From contig DASXVN010000031.1 in assembly GCA_036504235.1 (NCBI GenBank), forward strand, positions 15,740 through 79,739: a DNA stretch of 64,000 nucleotides. Direction: 5' to 3'. Both the position numbers and the translations under genes were made by a program. Position 1 is the first letter of the stretch. Every line of letters begins with the position of its first letter. Positions 52,904 to 61,240 of this stretch are shown here, piece by piece. The notes beneath the pieces are model-generated. The model was not told the DNA's origin. It did not search any database and saw only the letters and a list, made by a program, of their open reading frames with translations. The DNA comes from Zipacnadum sp036504235. Lineage in GTDB: Bacteria > Armatimonadota > Zipacnadia > Zipacnadales > Zipacnadaceae.

Positions 52904-54265
52904 CTACATCGCCCGCCTGACTTTGGTGAGATACTGTTGCAGCAATTGGTCGGTCTCCTCGGCGGTCGGGGTCTCCACGATGACCCGGATGATCGGCTCG
53001 GTCTGCGAGACCCGCACGTGCACCCAGCGGCGGTCGCCGCGCAGCAGCAGCCCGTCCTCCTGGAGGCGGTCGGTGACCCACGCCGGCTCCGGCTCTTGGC
53101 GCAGGCGCTGTAGGACCGAGTAGGCCTGCTCCGAGGGGCAGGGCAGTTCCCGCTTGGCCATCACCAGGCGCGGGACGACCTCGGCAATCAGCTCGCTCAG
53201 GGACGCCCCAGACTGCGCCATCAGGTTCAGGACATGCACCATCGCCGCCTGGCCGTCGTGAGCGTAGTTCAGTCGCGGGAAGACCACGCCGCCGCTGCCC
53301 TCTCCGGCGATTGCGGCCTGATAGTTGAGCGCCGCCTCGGTGATGAAGGCCTGGCCAATGCCGGTGCGGTGCACCACGCGCCCGTAGCGCCGGGCCACTT
53401 CCTCCACGGCCAGCGAGGTCGAGTAGTTGGTCACCACCGACCCGGGATCGCCGCGGCGCAGGATCATTTCGGTGCACAGGCACATGGTGGCTTCCTCGCC
53501 GGCGGGCGCGCCGGTCTCGCTGACCACGCCCAGCCGGTCGCCGTCCGCGTCGTGCGCGAAGCCCACTGCCGCATCGGTCGCGCGGACCAGCGCCTGCAGT
53601 TGGCTGAGGTTCTCCGGGCTGGGCTGCGGCGGGTGCGGGAAGGGCAGATGCGTCTCCGTATTGATCGCCACCACTCGGCAACCGAGCGCCTCCAGCAGCC
53701 GCGGCGTGTATAGAGAGCAGGCCCCGTTGGCGCAGTCCACGGCCACGGTGAAGTCTCGCGCCCGGATCGCGGCCCGGTCCACCTGGGCCAGCACCGCCTC
53801 CAGGTGCCGCTCGCCGGCCTGCGGGTCGGTCTGCAGGGGGCGCAACTCGTCCCAATGCGCGTCCGAAAAGCGCCCCAGGTGGTAGATGTCGAGCAGCTCT
53901 TCGCTCTGGCGGGGGTTGAGGAAGATCCCGTCGTCGCGGATGAACTTGAGCGCGTTCCAGCTCGCGTCGTTATGGCCGGCGGTCACGGCGATCCCGCCGG
54001 TCGCCGGAGAATCCTTGATCGCTAACTGCAGCGCCGCGGTGGGACAGATGCCCAGGTCCACGACCTCGCAGCCGGCGGCCATCAGCCCCGCCCGCACCGA
54101 GGCCGACACCATCGGCCCGGAGCGCCGGGTGTCGCAGCTCAGCAGCACCCGTCCGCCGCCCAAGTAGGTGCCAAAAGCCTGCCCGAAGTCCACCAGCAAC
54201 TCCGGCGTAAGCGTCTGCCCAATGATGCCGCGGACTCCCGCGACGGATATTTTGAGGACTCTCAT
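52904..54265 (-). CDS. Phosphohexomutase paralog lacking the catalytic serine
   Basis: A 453-aa tandem paralog of the downstream mutase. The start is ATG 54265 (an upstream extension to 54289 is possible). The phosphoserine loop reads VTAGHNDASWNALKF, with Gly97 (codon 53975-53977) replacing Ser. The metal loop FAHDADGDRLGVV is intact, the sugar loop is AGEGSGGVVFP, and the phosphate-binding loop RVSQTEPIIRV is close to normal. Without the serine, normal phosphate transfer is impossible. It may be a regulatory subunit or use a different mechanism. It precedes the intact paralog by 2 bp and is probably co-translated. Confidence 0.87.
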   Translation of the reverse strand: MRVLKISVAGVRGIIGQTLTPELLVDFGQAFGTYLGGGRVLLSCDTRRSGPMVSASVRAGLMAAGCEVVDLGICPTAALQLAIKDSPATGGIAVTAGHNDASWNALKFIRDDGIFLNPRQSEELLDIYHLGRFSDAHWDELRPLQTDPQAGERHLEAVLAQVDRAAIRARDFTVAVDCANGACSLYTPRLLEALGCRVVAINTETHLPFPHPPQPSPENLSQLQALVRATDAAVGFAHDADGDRLGVVSETGAPAGEEATMCLCTEMILRRGDPGSVVTNYSTSLAVEEVARRYGRVVHRTGIGQAFITEAALNYQAAIAGEGSGGVVFPRLNYAHDGQAAMVHVLNLMAQSGASLSELIAEVVPRLVMAKRELPCPSEQAYSVLQRLRQEPEPAWVTDRLQEDGLLLRGDRRWVHVRVSQTEPIIRVIVETPTAEETDQLLQQYLTKVRRAM

Positions 54266-54281
54266 ACGCGCCTCTATTCTG

Positions 54282-54307
54282 GGTAGCACAGGCTTCCAAG
54301 CCTGTGC
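54282..54307 (+). repeat. Palindromic repeat GGTAGCACAGGC-TTCCAA-GCCTGTGC
   Basis: Arms GCACAGGC/GCCTGTGC are perfect around TTCCAA. The unit resembles GGTAGGACAGGCGTCTCGCC at 63534 and shares its GGTAG-ACAGGC start. It lies 16 bp upstream of the Ser-less mutase gene. Confidence 0.6.
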
Positions 54308-54316
54308 GGCTGCCGG

Positions 54317-54354
54317 GCCTCACCCCCGGCCCCTCTCCTGGCAGGAGAGGGGGG
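54317..54354 (+). repeat. Intergenic repeat GCCTCACCCCCGGCCCCTCTCC with palindromic end
   Basis: GCCTCACCCCCGGCCCC is followed by CTCTCCTGGCAGGAGAGGGG, whose ends form an inverted repeat. Copies occur at 61578-61616 (reverse orientation, with TAA for GG) and 63960-63996. They are dispersed repeats in intergenic space. Confidence 0.7.
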
Positions 54355-54372
54355 AACGGCTGCGGCTCTATC

Positions 54373-54508
54373 CCGGAGGGGCCGAATACGAGGATGTTCG
54401 CAACGCGAACACCGCAAGTATCCGGCCCAGGGCAACCGCTAGGCCTGGGCCGGATACTTGCGCGCGCCCGGCGCAGACGCCGGTCGTGCTCGTATTCGGC
54501 CCCTCCGG
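54373..54508. repeat. Large nested inverted repeat between the mutase and GHMP kinase genes
   Basis: Outer arms CCGGAGGGGCCGAATACGAG (54373-54392) and CTCGTATTCGGCCCCTCCGG (54489-54508) are perfect over 20 bp. Inner arms CGCAAGTATCCGGCCCAGG (54413-54431) and CCTGGGCCGGATACTTGCG (54444-54462) are perfect over 19 bp. The 136-bp unit could form a long hairpin or cruciform. It fills most of the gap 54266-54530. Confidence 0.85.
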
Positions 54509-54530
54509 ACGACAAGGGCGGGTACGACCG

Positions 54531-55604
54531 TCAGCCCACCTCCACCGTCACTCCTCCGCGCGGCTCGACGATGAAGGCCTTCCCGCCGGCGGCGTTGAGA
54601 GCCGCGGCGACCTCAGCTTGGCGGCCCGGCGCGTAGGCGAACATCGCCCCGCCGCCGCCCGAGCCGTTGAGCTTCCCGCCCAGCGCCCCGGCCTGCACCG
54701 CTACCTCGATCAGCTCGTCCAGCTTGGGGTGCGAGACCTCCACGCCCTCGCGGAGCTGGCGCTGGTGCTCCAGGAGCATCTTGCCCAGCCGCGGCGGGTC
54801 CACCTCCCCGGAGGCCAGCATCGCTCGCGCCTCCTGGCACAAATCTCGGTTCACAAACTGCGCCTGCAAGGGCCGGCGCTGCTCCTCGGGGAGGCCCGCC
54901 GCGAACGAGGCGATCTCCTCCCAGGGAGTGACGCGCAGGTCAAACTCCGGGAAATGCACCTGCAACTCGGCCACCGCCTGCTTCACGAATACCCGCGTCC
55001 GCAGCAGCATCGCCGTGGTCTGCTTGCGCACCCGGCTGTCGGCGAGGACGAAGCCGTCCAGGGGCGCGGGCAGCCGCTCCGCCGTGATCGGCTCCTGGCA
55101 ATCAAGGTAGAGCAGCCCGCCCAGGGCCGAGGTGTAGTGATCCATCATCCCGCCCGGCTCGGCGAACTCCAGGACCTCCCCCCGGTGCGCCAGCCGCGCC
55201 ACGGTCAGCGGCTCGGGGACCTCGCCGGTCGCCGCGGTCAGCAGCAGCGCCGTCCACGCCGTCACCAGGGCCGAGGAACTCGAGGTTCCGGAGTTGATCG
55301 GGATGGTCCCGCGCACGGTGGCGTCCAGACCGGGGAAGTCGCACCCCTCGCGCCGCAGCACCCGCACCACCGAGGGCAGGTAATCGCGGTTGTGCCGAAA
55401 TTCCCGCCCCTCGCGGGCCGAGAAGCAATCCTGCTCGCCCAGGTCGGGGAGGTCCAGACAGATCTGGTCGTCCCCCCGCGGAGTGGCCACGATCTGGATG
55501 TCGAGATTGATAGCGCAGGCAATGACGCTAAGTCCCAGGAAATCTTGATGCTCGCCAAAGAGACAGAGGCGGCCGGGCGCGGAAACGGCTAGTCTATCCC
55601 ACAT
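54531..55604 (-). CDS. GHMP-family sugar kinase (galactokinase-like)
   Basis: A 357-aa ATP-dependent kinase. ATG 55604 follows GGTAAAGGC; the frame extends to 55649 but with no site. The opening SAPGRLCLFGEHQDFLGL matches the galactokinase signature GRxNLIGEHTDY. The GHMP ATP motif is GTIPINSGTSSSSALVTAW (about 98). The third motif GGKLNGSGGGGAMFAY (about 310) is typical of the family. The sequence also suits heptose- or mevalonate-type members, so substrate is unassigned. It precedes the two phosphohexomutases on the minus strand, which would fit a kinase-to-1-phosphate route for a sugar, with the NeuB fusion further downstream. Confidence 0.82.
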   Translation of the reverse strand: MWDRLAVSAPGRLCLFGEHQDFLGLSVIACAINLDIQIVATPRGDDQICLDLPDLGEQDCFSAREGREFRHNRDYLPSVVRVLRREGCDFPGLDATVRGTIPINSGTSSSSALVTAWTALLLTAATGEVPEPLTVARLAHRGEVLEFAEPGGMMDHYTSALGGLLYLDCQEPITAERLPAPLDGFVLADSRVRKQTTAMLLRTRVFVKQAVAELQVHFPEFDLRVTPWEEIASFAAGLPEEQRRPLQAQFVNRDLCQEARAMLASGEVDPPRLGKMLLEHQRQLREGVEVSHPKLDELIEVAVQAGALGGKLNGSGGGGAMFAYAPGRQAEVAAALNAAGGKAFIVEPRGGVTVEVG

Positions 55605-55632
55605 TGATTTGATGCCTTTACCGGGGCAAGTG

Positions 55633-55661
55633 TTGCTCAAATCGCCCAATAGTTGTACTCT
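55633..55661 (+). promoter_or_regulatory. Promoter TTGCTC-N17-TACTCT driving a probable leaderless mRNA
   Basis: TTGCTC (55633-55638) and TACTCT (55656-55661) lie 17 bp apart. The next gene's ATG is at 55670, 8 bp after the -10 box, so transcription would begin at or next to the start codon. No ribosome site lies between. Confidence 0.6.
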
Positions 55662-55669
55662 TTTAGTGT

Positions 55670-56410
55670 ATGAACGTCTCCTTCGCCTGTCAAGCGCCGC
55701 GAGTTGAGCTAGCGCCGGCCCAGGACCCGGTCATTTTCTGGTGCGAGAATGAACGAGCCTACAAACACGCCGTCACGCTCCTCGACCAACTCGGTCGGCG
55801 CATCGTGGTGGGGCGTAGCGTGGCGGAGACCGTCCAGGCGATCCTGGAGTATCCTCTCTCCACGCTGCTGCTGGTTTCTTTTGTCGAGGTGCCGCCCGCG
55901 CACGCCCAGGCCGCCTGCCGCCGCTTCCGCATGGAAGCCGGGGAACGCAAGTTGCGCCTGCTGGCGCTCCTGGAACCCGCCCAGTTGGATAGTTTTGACC
56001 CCACCTGGGGCGTGGATGACTTCTCCGTGTTCCCCGGCGACCCCCGCGAGTTGACCGTCCGCATGAACCTGATCATCTGGCGCGACGCCAACCTGCAGAC
56101 CGACGTGCTGATCAAGGTCGGCCCGGTGCTGATTAACGCCCAGCGCCACGAGGTGCTGGTCGAAAACGTGCCGGTGACCCTGACCATCAAGGAATACCAA
56201 CTACTGGTTTTCCTCGCGAGTTCCCGGGATCGGGTCGTCACGCGCGAGGCCATTCTCGATGCCGTCTGGGGCGAGGACTACTACGGCGGAGCGCGGACCG
56301 TGGATGTCCACATCCGGCGGCTGCGCGCCAAGCTCCCGCCGCTGGCCCCCTGTATCGAGACGGTGCATGGGGTCGGCTACCGCTTCACCCCGACCCTGGC
56401 GGCGGACTAA
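55670..56410 (+). CDS. OmpR-type DNA-binding protein with degenerate receiver domain
   Basis: A 246-aa protein. Residues 20-135 resemble a receiver fold but lack its active site: the phosphoacceptor position in STLLLVSFVEVPP holds Ser70 instead of Asp, and the Lys of the VTKPFDPxEL motif is absent (DDFSVFPGDPREL). Residues 150-240 form an intact OmpR/PhoB winged helix (NAQRHEVLVENVPVTLTIKEYQLLVFLAS, then ARTVDVHIRRLRAKL and GVGYRF). It probably regulates without phosphorylation, in the manner of other atypical regulators. It overlaps yggS by one base (TAATG). Confidence 0.85.
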   Translation: MNVSFACQAPRVELAPAQDPVIFWCENERAYKHAVTLLDQLGRRIVVGRSVAETVQAILEYPLSTLLLVSFVEVPPAHAQAACRRFRMEAGERKLRLLALLEPAQLDSFDPTWGVDDFSVFPGDPRELTVRMNLIIWRDANLQTDVLIKVGPVLINAQRHEVLVENVPVTLTIKEYQLLVFLASSRDRVVTREAILDAVWGEDYYGGARTVDVHIRRLRAKLPPLAPCIETVHGVGYRFTPTLAAD

Positions 56411-57120
56411 TGGCCACCCTCGCCGACCACGTCGCTCAAGTCCGCCTGCGCCTGGCCGCGGCGTGCGCCCGCGCCGGCCGCTCCCCTCAGGACGTCACCC
56501 TGGTCGCCGCCACCAAGACGCGCGCGGTCGCCGAAATCATTGAACTGCTGGACGCCGGGATCCGTCATCTGGGGGAGAACTATGTACAAGAATTCCTGGA
56601 CAAACGTGAACCTATTGACAAGGCGCGGCCCGGCTGCGTATCATGGCACCTAATTGGGCGCCTCCAGCGCAACAAAGTGAAGTATGTAGCGGGCGAGGTG
56701 GCCCTCGTGCACTCGGTGGACAGCCTGGAGTTGGCCCGCGAGATTGACCGGCGCGCCGGCGCCCGCGGCTTGATTCAGCCGGTGCTGCTGGAGGTCAACC
56801 TGCTCGGCGAGGCGACCAAGAGCGGCATGGCTCCCGCGGAGGCGCTGCCGCTCGCCGAGCAAGTGCTGGCTCTGCCCCAGGTGGAGCTGCGCGGTCTGAT
56901 GACCATGCCGCCCTACAGCGAGGCCGCGGAGGACAGCCGACCGCTGTTCCGGCAATTGGCCGAACTGGCCGCCGAGGGAGTTCGGGCCGGTCTGCCCGCC
57001 TCCGCCCTGCGCGAGTTGTCTATGGGGATGAGCGGGGATTTTGAAGTGGCGGTGGAGGAGGGCGCGACTCTGATTCGCTTGGGCACCGTCCTGTTCGGGC
57101 CCCGCCCGCGGCCTGCCTGA
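56410..57120 (+). CDS. PLP homeostasis protein (YggS/PROSC family)
   Basis: A 236-aa PLP-binding protein. VTLVAATKTRAVAEII (PLP lysine near 36), GIRHLGENYVQEFLDK, WHLIGRLQRNKVKYV, SVDSLELAREI, VLLEVNLLGEATKSGM, LRGLMTMPPYSEAAEDSRPLF and ELSMGMSGDFEVAVEEGATLIRLGTVLFGPR are the standard blocks. It buffers pyridoxal phosphate. It is the ylmE member of a ylm-type cell-division cluster with sepF and yggT. Confidence 0.95.
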   Translation: MATLADHVAQVRLRLAAACARAGRSPQDVTLVAATKTRAVAEIIELLDAGIRHLGENYVQEFLDKREPIDKARPGCVSWHLIGRLQRNKVKYVAGEVALVHSVDSLELAREIDRRAGARGLIQPVLLEVNLLGEATKSGMAPAEALPLAEQVLALPQVELRGLMTMPPYSEAAEDSRPLFRQLAELAAEGVRAGLPASALRELSMGMSGDFEVAVEEGATLIRLGTVLFGPRPRPA

Positions 57121-57204
57121 CCGTCGTTGCCGTTCCTTAATAATCGAACTCTACATTACCGCACCAATCGCAGATTGCTTTACAGTACCAGGAGGGAACC
57201 GCAC

Positions 57205-57669
57205 ATGCCGAAGACCGCTTTGGCCCAAGTCCGAGATTTTTTTGGCCTGGCGCCGCTCAACCATCGGCCCAGCCGCCGCACCGGTAGTCATCTCAACTCT
57301 GAGGATGCCTACTACAACCCCGAGAACGACGTCATCGAATTCCCCCGCACCACCGACAACATCAACTGCCCGATAGTACGCGCGGAACCCCGCAACCTCG
57401 ACGAGGCCACCGTGGTCGCCGACGAGATCAAGCACCAGAACCCCGTGGTGCTGAACCTCGAGAGCGTGGACAAGGCCGAGGCGCGGCGCATTGTTGATTT
57501 CCTCGGCGGCGTCACCTACGGGCTCAACGGCTATATGCGCCGGCTGAGTTCCTGGGTCTACATCTGCGCCCCCTTCGACATGCCGGTCGAGAAGCTGGTC
57601 CTGGACCCCTCCCGGCAGGGCCGAGACCGCTTTGAGTTGGAGCGCGAGGACTCAGTCGCCCAGCTCTAG
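57205..57669 (+). CDS. sepF: Cell division protein SepF
   Basis: A 154-aa protein from ATG 57205, behind AGGAGGGAA. The core NPVVLNLESVDKAEARRIVDFLGGVTYGLNGYMRRLSSWVYICAPFDM is the SepF domain; in other bacteria it binds FtsZ and membranes and supports septum formation. The amphipathic N-terminus is replaced here by a short basic start, MPKTALAQVRDFFGLA, which could serve the same purpose. SepF is found in Gram-positives, cyanobacteria and other Terrabacteria, which helps place the organism. Confidence 0.9.
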   Translation: MPKTALAQVRDFFGLAPLNHRPSRRTGSHLNSEDAYYNPENDVIEFPRTTDNINCPIVRAEPRNLDEATVVADEIKHQNPVVLNLESVDKAEARRIVDFLGGVTYGLNGYMRRLSSWVYICAPFDMPVEKLVLDPSRQGRDRFELEREDSVAQL

Positions 57670-57811
57670 GGTACTCGGCTCCGGCGAGAAGTCCGACTTG
57701 GGGACAGCGCGGCCGCCACGAAGCCGGCCGCGCTGAAGCTCGGCGGGCGGCAAGCCGCCCCGTCCTCTCGCCCGGCCTGCCCCGCTCAGCCCCCGATTCT
57801 GTTCCCCGCAT

Positions 57812-57840
57812 TTGCCGGAGACCGCCCGCGGCGTTATACT
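57812..57840 (+). promoter_or_regulatory. Promoter TTGCCG-N17-TATACT upstream of proC
   Basis: TTGCCG (57812-57817) and TATACT (57835-57840) lie 17 bp apart, 85 bp before the proC start. The 256-bp gap 57670-57925 otherwise contains GC-rich sequence with short dyads and no gene that I can support. Confidence 0.65.
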
Positions 57841-57925
57841 CTACCTGCAGCGAATCTCGGCGCGAGACGTAAAGACCCCCTGCGGAGTTGACTAGCCCGC
57901 GCCACACGAACCACGTGAGGGAACC

Positions 57926-58756
57926 ATGAGAAAAACGATGTCTGACGGCTATACCTATCGCTTGGGCGTGCTAGGGGCGGGCGCCATGGGCTCCGCGCTC
58001 CTGCGCGGCTTTCTGGATAAGGGGGTACTCACCCCCGACCAGGTACTGCTCTGGGAAATTGACGACGCGCGCCGGGAGGCCGTTTGCGAGCAAACCGGCG
58101 TTAAGGCTGCCGGTGGCGCACGCGACTTGGTCAGCCAGTGCGAGACCATTCTGGTGGCGCTCAAGCCCCAGGTCCTGCCCGAGGTGCTGCCGCCGCTGCA
58201 GCGCGGCTTCCACGCCTCGCAACTGGTGATCTCCATCGCCGCCGGCGTGCCGCTGGCGCGCTTGGCCGAGTTCCTCGGCGAGACGCCCAGTCTGGTGCGG
58301 GTCATGCCTAACGTCCTGTGCACCGTGGGCGAAAGCGCCTCCGCCTGGGCCGCGGACGCCGCGCTGCCGGCGGAGCAGGTCGCGTGGGTAGACAAGCTCC
58401 TGTCCAGCGTGGGCCTGGCCCTGCGCGTGGAGGAGCGGCTGATGGACGCCGTCACCGGCCTGTCCGGCAGCGCCCCGGCTTTCGCCGCCGCTTTCTGTGA
58501 GGCGCTCACCGATGGTGGCGTCGCCGCCGGTCTGCCGCGCGGCATCGCCGTGGAATTGGCCGCCCAGGTGCTGGTGGGCGCCGGCACTTGGATTCGCGAG
58601 CATCACGCGCCGGCCGCGCTCAAGGACCTGGTCACCTCGCCGGGCGGCACCACTATCGCCGGGCTGCGGGCCCTGGAGGCCGGCGGCTTGCGAGCCGCGA
58701 CCATGGAGGCGGTCCTGGCCGCCGCCGCTCGCTCCGCGGAGTTGGGCCGCGGCTAG
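57926..58756 (+). CDS. proC: Pyrroline-5-carboxylate reductase
   Basis: A 276-aa enzyme that makes proline from pyrroline-5-carboxylate. The Rossmann loop is GVLGAGAMGSALLRGFL (about 14-30). ILVALKPQVLPEVL, SIAAGVPLARLAEFLG, VRVMPNVLCTVGESASAW, LSGSAPAFAAAFCEALTDGGVAAGLPR and KDLVTSPGGTTIAGLRALE are the usual family blocks. Length is normal. It sits in the same place as in many yggS-sepF-proC-yggT clusters. Confidence 0.95.
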   Translation: MRKTMSDGYTYRLGVLGAGAMGSALLRGFLDKGVLTPDQVLLWEIDDARREAVCEQTGVKAAGGARDLVSQCETILVALKPQVLPEVLPPLQRGFHASQLVISIAAGVPLARLAEFLGETPSLVRVMPNVLCTVGESASAWAADAALPAEQVAWVDKLLSSVGLALRVEERLMDAVTGLSGSAPAFAAAFCEALTDGGVAAGLPRGIAVELAAQVLVGAGTWIREHHAPAALKDLVTSPGGTTIAGLRALEAGGLRAATMEAVLAAAARSAELGRG

Positions 58757-58801
58757 CCGCCCGCCGTTATCTTCATACATCTGGCACCCGTCGGAGGCAG
58801 C

Positions 58802-59506
58802 TTGAGACCTGGCGCATCTACACCATCGCCGAATGAGCCCGAGCCCCTCTGGGAGCGCTTGGGCGCACATCTGGGGCGCATCCTGCCCGAGTTTGACTCC
58901 ACCCTGCTCCTGCGCGCTGACCTGTCCCGCCTGGCGCCCGGGACTGCTCCCGCGGAGGGGGCCTACCGGGTGCTGGAGCCCGGCGCGGCGGCGACGCTCT
59001 TGTCCGACCTGCCAGGGATTGAGCGAGCGGACGTCCTGCGCCGGCTCGCGCGCGCCGACCGCTGCGTCTATCTGGAACTGGAGGGCCAGCCGGCCTTCTG
59101 GGAGTGGGTGCAACTCGACCGGACCGAGATTCCGCCGGACGCCCTCAGCGAGCGCCCGGGAGAGCGGCTCGCCTACATCTATGGCGCCTATACGCAGGCC
59201 CGGTTCCGCGGCCAAGGGCTGTTCACGACCGGGCTGCATTGGCTGGTCGACTGGCTCCGGCCGCAGGGCTACACGCACCTGTACAGCCAGAGCGCCGTGG
59301 GCAATATCGTCTCGCTGCTGGCCCATTTCACGGTGGGTTTTGAGGTGTTCGGGGAGAGCCGCCACATACACTGGCAGGGTCGCCGGGTGCTGCGGCCTTC
59401 GCGGCTACTCGCGACGCCCCTGGGGACCGGTTGCGCCCTGCCGGCGAGCCTGGCCCCCCTTTCGGCGCGCGCCCAGCGTTCGGTGCGCCGCGCTTTGTTC
59501 TGCTGA
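58802..59506 (+). CDS. GNAT-family acetyltransferase-like protein
   Basis: A 234-aa protein starting at TTG 58802, preceded by GGAGG at about 5 bp. The C-terminal half has the GNAT acetyl-CoA region, AYTQARFRGQGLFTTGLHWLVDWLRPQGYTHLYSQSAVGNIVSLLAHFTVGFEVFGE, including an RGQGLF (R-x-x-G-x-G/A) loop and a late GFE block. The first half is less clear. It lies between proC and yggT. Substrate unknown. Confidence 0.7.
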   Translation: MRPGASTPSPNEPEPLWERLGAHLGRILPEFDSTLLLRADLSRLAPGTAPAEGAYRVLEPGAAATLLSDLPGIERADVLRRLARADRCVYLELEGQPAFWEWVQLDRTEIPPDALSERPGERLAYIYGAYTQARFRGQGLFTTGLHWLVDWLRPQGYTHLYSQSAVGNIVSLLAHFTVGFEVFGESRHIHWQGRRVLRPSRLLATPLGTGCALPASLAPLSARAQRSVRRALFC

Positions 59507-59524
59507 CATCACGAGGAGGTTACT

Positions 59525-59791
59525 GTGCCTGGCATTTTTTCCCTGTTTGACGTCCTTTACCAGGTCTATTTCATAATCCTGATCATCCGCGTCATCGGTT
59601 CCTGGATGCCGGCCCAGCCGGGACAGAGCGGCTGGGCTAGCGCGCTGCGCCTGGCGTATGCGCTGACCGAGCCCCTGCTCGGCCCCCTCCGCCGCGCCCT
59701 GCGCCCAATCCAGGGCAACAGCGGCGTGGACTTCTCGCCCATGGTCCTCATGCTGATTATGTACGCGATTCGCGCGTACGTCTTCCGCTAG
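59525..59791 (+). CDS. YggT family membrane protein
   Basis: An 88-aa protein from GTG 59525, after AGGAGG. Two membrane helices (about 5-26 and 70-87) flank a conserved segment, LTEPLLGPLRRALRPIQGNSGVDFSPMVLMLIM, in which the PLLxPLRRxxP and GxDFSPxV motifs define YggT/YlmG. It is linked with sepF in many genomes and takes part in membrane or division-related processes. Confidence 0.9.
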   Translation: MPGIFSLFDVLYQVYFIILIIRVIGSWMPAQPGQSGWASALRLAYALTEPLLGPLRRALRPIQGNSGVDFSPMVLMLIMYAIRAYVFR

Positions 59792-59809
59792 CTCCCGCCA
59801 GTTTTGCGT

Positions 59810-61240
59810 ATGGCCTATCATCCGCCGCCCACAATTCAGCGCGTACCCAGCCGCGTGCGGCTGCTCGCCTTACTGGTGCTGCTCGCCGCTGCGGTAGTCC
59901 TGGTCGGCCAGGGCGGCCCGCGCGACCGCGGCAACCTCCAGAACTGGCGCCAGAGCGCCGGCGAGGCGGTAGCCGTGGGCGACCTGTTCTACCGCCTGGG
60001 CGACTTCGTCCAGGAGCAGTCCCGCCAGCATCCCGACGTCGGCTGGTACCCGGGCTACTTGCTTAACCAGCGAGGTCTGGCACTGTACGAGCTACAGGCG
60101 CTGGGCGGAGAGGCGGACCCCGCCGCGCTCCTGCGCCTGGGAATTCTGTACTCGCGCCAGGGGTATGTGGAGCAGGGCCGGGAGATGCTGCGCCGCGCCG
60201 GCGGGGTGGATCCGCACCATTACGCGCTGTACTGGGGGTTGGTGCAGGTTTACGACCCGGCCTCCCCCTCCCCCGAGGGGCTAGCCACGATCCTGCACCA
60301 ACTGGACGAGCAGCCGCCCTGGCTGCAGGAACTAGTCCAGGTCCAGCTACAGACGCGCTGGGGCTCGGCGACCACGGCCGCCGCCGCAGAGGAGCTGCGT
60401 CTGGCCCACCTCAACCGCTTCGGCCTGATCCTGGTCTGCGTCCAGGCCGTCGTGATGCTGCTGGTGGCCGTCGGCTTGATTATGCTGCTGACCTGGCTGC
60501 TGCACCGCATCACGCGAGTACCCGGCCACCCTCTCCGTCCGCCGCTGCACGTCCCCTGGAACATCTACGACGCCGCCGAGGTCTTCGCCCTGCTGGTGTT
60601 CCTGCTCATCCTCGCCAGCGTTGGGGTCAGCGCCCTGCAGCAGCATCTGCCGGCCGACGCGCTGGGCGGGGCGCTGCAGCCGCTGCTCCTGCTGGGCAGC
60701 TACTGTGTGTACATGGGCCTGGCGCTGCTGCTCATCTACCAGCGCGTGACCGGGCGGTACCGGCCCTGGCGGCTGCTGGGGCTGCGCCCGCTGGCGGCCC
60801 GGCTGGTGGTCTGGCCGGCCCTGCGCGCCTACGCGACCCTGCTGGCCCTGCTCGTACCCGCGGGGCTCTACGTCCTCAATCACTACCTGATCAACAACGG
60901 CGCCTTCTTCCGGGGCAGTGAGCCGCCCGTCGCCTTTGCGCTCTACTTCCTGCTGCTCTGTGTGATCGCGCCGGTCGCGGAGGAGCTCATCTTCCGCGGG
61001 TTCTTCTACCCCGGTCTGCGCCGGCACTTTCCCGTCGGGGCGGCGGCGCTGCTCAGCGGCCTGGCCTTCTCGGCCGCCCACCTCCCCGGCGCGGCCAGCG
61101 GCATGGTGGTCATCGCCGCCCTCGGGGTGATGCTGTCCCTCCTCTATGAGCGCACCCGCTCGCTGTGGCCCTGCATCCTGATCCACGCCCTCCACAACCT
61201 GCTGGTCTTCGCGGTCATGGTGGCGGTGTCGGCGCTGTGA
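59810..61240 (+). CDS. CPBP-family intramembrane protease
   Basis: A 476-aa membrane protein from ATG 59810; a TTG at 59804 is in frame. An N-terminal TM (about 16-37) precedes a soluble region with TPR-like helices (60-200), then about seven TM segments. The CPBP/Abi motifs are EELIFRGFFYPGLR (about residues 383-396, Glu-Glu-x3-Arg), FSAAHL, and LIHALHN. These proteases are similar to Rce1 and cleave within membranes or act in peptide self-immunity. It overlaps DUF167 by 4 bp (GTGA). Confidence 0.85.
   Translation: MAYHPPPTIQRVPSRVRLLALLVLLAAAVVLVGQGGPRDRGNLQNWRQSAGEAVAVGDLFYRLGDFVQEQSRQHPDVGWYPGYLLNQRGLALYELQALGGEADPAALLRLGILYSRQGYVEQGREMLRRAGGVDPHHYALYWGLVQVYDPASPSPEGLATILHQLDEQPPWLQELVQVQLQTRWGSATTAAAAEELRLAHLNRFGLILVCVQAVVMLLVAVGLIMLLTWLLHRITRVPGHPLRPPLHVPWNIYDAAEVFALLVFLLILASVGVSALQQHLPADALGGALQPLLLLGSYCVYMGLALLLIYQRVTGRYRPWRLLGLRPLAARLVVWPALRAYATLLALLVPAGLYVLNHYLINNGAFFRGSEPPVAFALYFLLLCVIAPVAEELIFRGFFYPGLRRHFPVGAAALLSGLAFSAAHLPGAASGMVVIAALGVMLSLLYERTRSLWPCILIHALHNLLVFAVMVAVSAL

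Noticed and set aside
51504..53855. One 783-codon frame that could suggest a fused double mutase
   Set aside because: The upstream 318 codons lie in another frame of the Ser-less mutase gene. The real start is ATG 52901, right after that gene's stop.
54373..54508. CRISPR array or tandem repeats
   Set aside because: The repeats are inverted, not direct, and occur as one nested pair with no spacers of uniform length.
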